From Gonium pectorale (Eukaryota; Chlorophyta; Chlorophyceae; Chlamydomonadales; Volvocaceae): a stretch of DNA of 45,023 bases. The stretch spans positions 1,368,010-1,413,032 of the forward strand of contig LSYV01000017.1 in assembly GCA_001584585.1 (NCBI GenBank), read 5' to 3'. A model generated the notes under the pieces. That model did no database searches and had not been told where the DNA came from. It saw nothing but the letters and a program-made list of their open reading frames with translations. This document shows, piece after piece, positions 42,941 to 45,023 of the stretch. Every line of letters begins with the position of its first letter. Positions within the stretch are counted from its first letter, which is position 1. The position numbers and the translations under genes are program-made.

Positions 42941-45023
42941 TTCCAGACCTTTGTGCGCCCAGCCAGCCCAGCCGGCCGTGTACAGACCTGGAATGATGAA
43001 AGAGTAGAAAGAACGAAGTCAGGGAACCGTGGTTGCCGGCAGCGGTCGGAGGCATGTTGACATGGCGGCATGCAGAAGCAGACCAAAGCGCTCCCTCCAT
43101 TCCCAGCAGTCAGTACGTAGCTGAGCGCCGAAGGACCGGTTGTGAGTGTCGGCGGAGCCGGCTGCTCGGTGGTGAGGCGGGGGCCCGGGAGGAGGGTACG
43201 GCAGGGGCTCTACAGGCAACGGCGGGTGAAAAGGGGGGAGGAAAGAGCAGGCAAAGGGCCCGAAACTTCTGGCGGCGGTTTGTATCTTGGAATTGGTGGC
43301 ACGGATGTCCTGTAGGCGCTGAACATGATGTCCTGGCGACTAGAACCTAGAAGGCTTGGTTTGGCGGCTTTGATTGCTCGTGCGCCTTCGGGCGTGCGGC
43401 GTGCGGTGTAGCGAAGGGCTGCCCGCTGGGTGCGCTCGTACGGCCTGCGATGGGTCCGGGGGGAACCCGGCATGCTAGTAGCTGGGGGCCCTGTACCACT
43501 GCGGTGCAGCGCCCGCTGGCTTAAGTGGTTTCGGTGTCATGACGTATCGTGTAACGTGCATATGGCGGACAGCTGGCGCACTCATGAGGGTGGTTTGTGG
43601 TGTAGCAACTACCGAGTGCAGTGCGCACTGGCGGCACGCGCAGAGGCCGCGGCGCGGCTCCGCGTAGAGGCTACATGACGATGCTTGGTCGCACTTACAC
43701 AAGCTCTGCACCGTAACCTAACAGTGCATGCGACACGTGTGCGTGTCCGCTAGAGCAAGCGTGTCGAGCGACAGCTCGACCAGCGGAAACGGCGCTCAAA
43801 TACGTGGCCAGCGCCTACCGTACACAGATATCGTACAAGATCGTGCACAGCAAACACATACACCAGCCAACACAAGGGCAGCATCAGGCTGAGCTTGAGC
43901 CTTCTAGCCCCATACTTCGCCGTACATATCACGCGTCCTGCCAATCACACGAGGTGTCGTGCAGGTTTCTCTCTTTTTTCGTGACATCGGCGACTACCAA
44001 GGTAGCCCACTCTTAGCGCTGTCGGCACCGCGAAGGCTCGGAGTTGGCAGGCCCGTAGCTCGGAGGCTAGTTCTTGGGTGATTCCTCTAAATGAAGCCTT
44101 GGATTTGGTGGCACTGGTGAAGTAGTGGCCTGAAGGCGCGGAACAGGAGGCCATAGAGGCTGAAAGCAACCTCAGCGGTCTTCCTTCGTCGGACACGGTC
44201 GGACGGAACGTGTCCTTCATGCGCTTTGGACAATGACGTGTCATAATCGTTTGGTGTACGTGTTCAATTCACGGTCCTTTGACACGGAGTGTTTTACCGT
44301 ACCGTGCAAGCTTAGTTGCGGGTTAGCACTTTAGCGTAACCCGAATCGTTCTAGTATTACATGGTGGTGTCGATTTATTGTAGTGCTAATCACATGTGTG
44401 CAACCTGGTGGCGTAATGGAACGGTGGATCAGGTTGGAGGTCTGCCTGACGGATTCAAGGACGGATTTCTTTTGAATGGCGACTGCCAAGCTTTAAAGCC
44501 CATAGCGCGCCTGTGTCGTGGCTTCTCGGCTCCTCAGACGTTACTTCGTTGTTGAGCTAGACAGCAAGCCCGGTGCGGCTCTAGGACTTCGCATCAGTGT
44601 AAGTCCTCCCGTGCGGATTCGCCACTCGAGCAATCACCATTCTTCCCAACCGGACTACTCAGTGAGCAGGACGTCATGAACCCTGTGCCCTGTTGTTAAC
44701 CCGGTGTTGCTGACCCTGTCTCAGGCGTATCCTTTGCAGCTGCGTTGTCATGTCCCGTTGACGGCACGGCAATTCGGTGGCACACTTAACCACCACAACC
44801 GTCTGCTCTGGAGGGACTACAGCGGCAAGCCTCGCTCAGCTCTACTCAGGAGTGCTTGCTCATACGGTAGCGCGCGGGTAACATACTTCGCGTCGTTGCT
44901 CATACATTGGCAAAGTATTGGATAGCTTTGCTGACAGGCTTGATGCTCGGTGGCGGCTGCCCCATGCGACTGGAGCACCCCGCGACTTCCCTAGCGGCGA
45001 GACGGGAGTTAACATGTGCCGGT

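Larger units (their letters stand above)
39659..45023. other. Gene-poor, repeat-bearing region
   Basis: This lies upstream of the kinase. It contains several copies of a diverged dispersed repeat (40495-42940), a frameshifted gene-like fragment (about 41806-42155), a G/T-rich stretch (42350-42480) and lower-GC DNA after 43700. Open frames such as 40923-41684 (minus) and 41948-42805 (plus) run through the repeats and are not convincing genes. The last kilobase shows no recognisable gene. Confidence 0.45.

Overview
This window reads as nuclear DNA of a volvocine-type green alga (Chlamydomonadales). Coding stretches are GC-rich, full of Ala/Gly/Pro low complexity and cut by many short GT-AG introns. 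One gene carries two pherophorin domains, a matrix family known from volvocine algae; another is a CDKL kinase, a family linked to flagellar length in Chlamydomonas. I see no rRNA, tRNA, CRISPR array or bacterial-style operon. One 640-base assembly gap lies at 11479-12118.

Layout. (1) 1-4863, plus strand: 3' part of a gene for a large protein with a disordered Pro/Ser/Ala/Gln-rich N-terminus and a right-handed parallel beta-helix. (2) 4864-7700: no gene seen. (3) 7701-15752, plus strand: NAA35/MAK10, the auxiliary subunit of the NatC N-terminal acetyltransferase, in 16 visible exons interrupted by the gap. (4) 15753-18082: convergent intergenic DNA. (5) 18083-23376, minus strand: five exons joined only by phase-0 introns, encoding an unrecognised protein of about 1155 aa. 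(6) 24844-28135, minus strand: a complete eight-exon pherophorin-family gene (596 aa, signal peptide). (7) 29088-30150, minus strand: an uncertain gene or pseudogene with a possible 51-base intron that ends in an in-frame stop. (8) 30151-34254: no convincing gene. (9) 34255-39658, minus strand: a CDKL-type Ser/Thr kinase with a tail of about 900 residues. (10) 39659-45023: gene-poor DNA with diverged dispersed repeats and a frameshifted gene fragment.

The genes do not form one pathway: NatC modifies protein N-termini in the cytosol, the pherophorin is secreted to the matrix, and the CDKL kinase is probably ciliary by family. Exon borders were read by hand. For NAA35, the pherophorin gene, the 1155-aa gene and the kinase, reading phase is preserved across the chosen splice sites (the kinase start exon is tentative), which is the main support for those models. 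No defined new biological system is evident. The most distinctive items are a minisatellite that copies an NAA35 5' splice site, a recurring G-rich/C-rich layout of intron ends, the unusual pherophorin linker, and the kinase tail.
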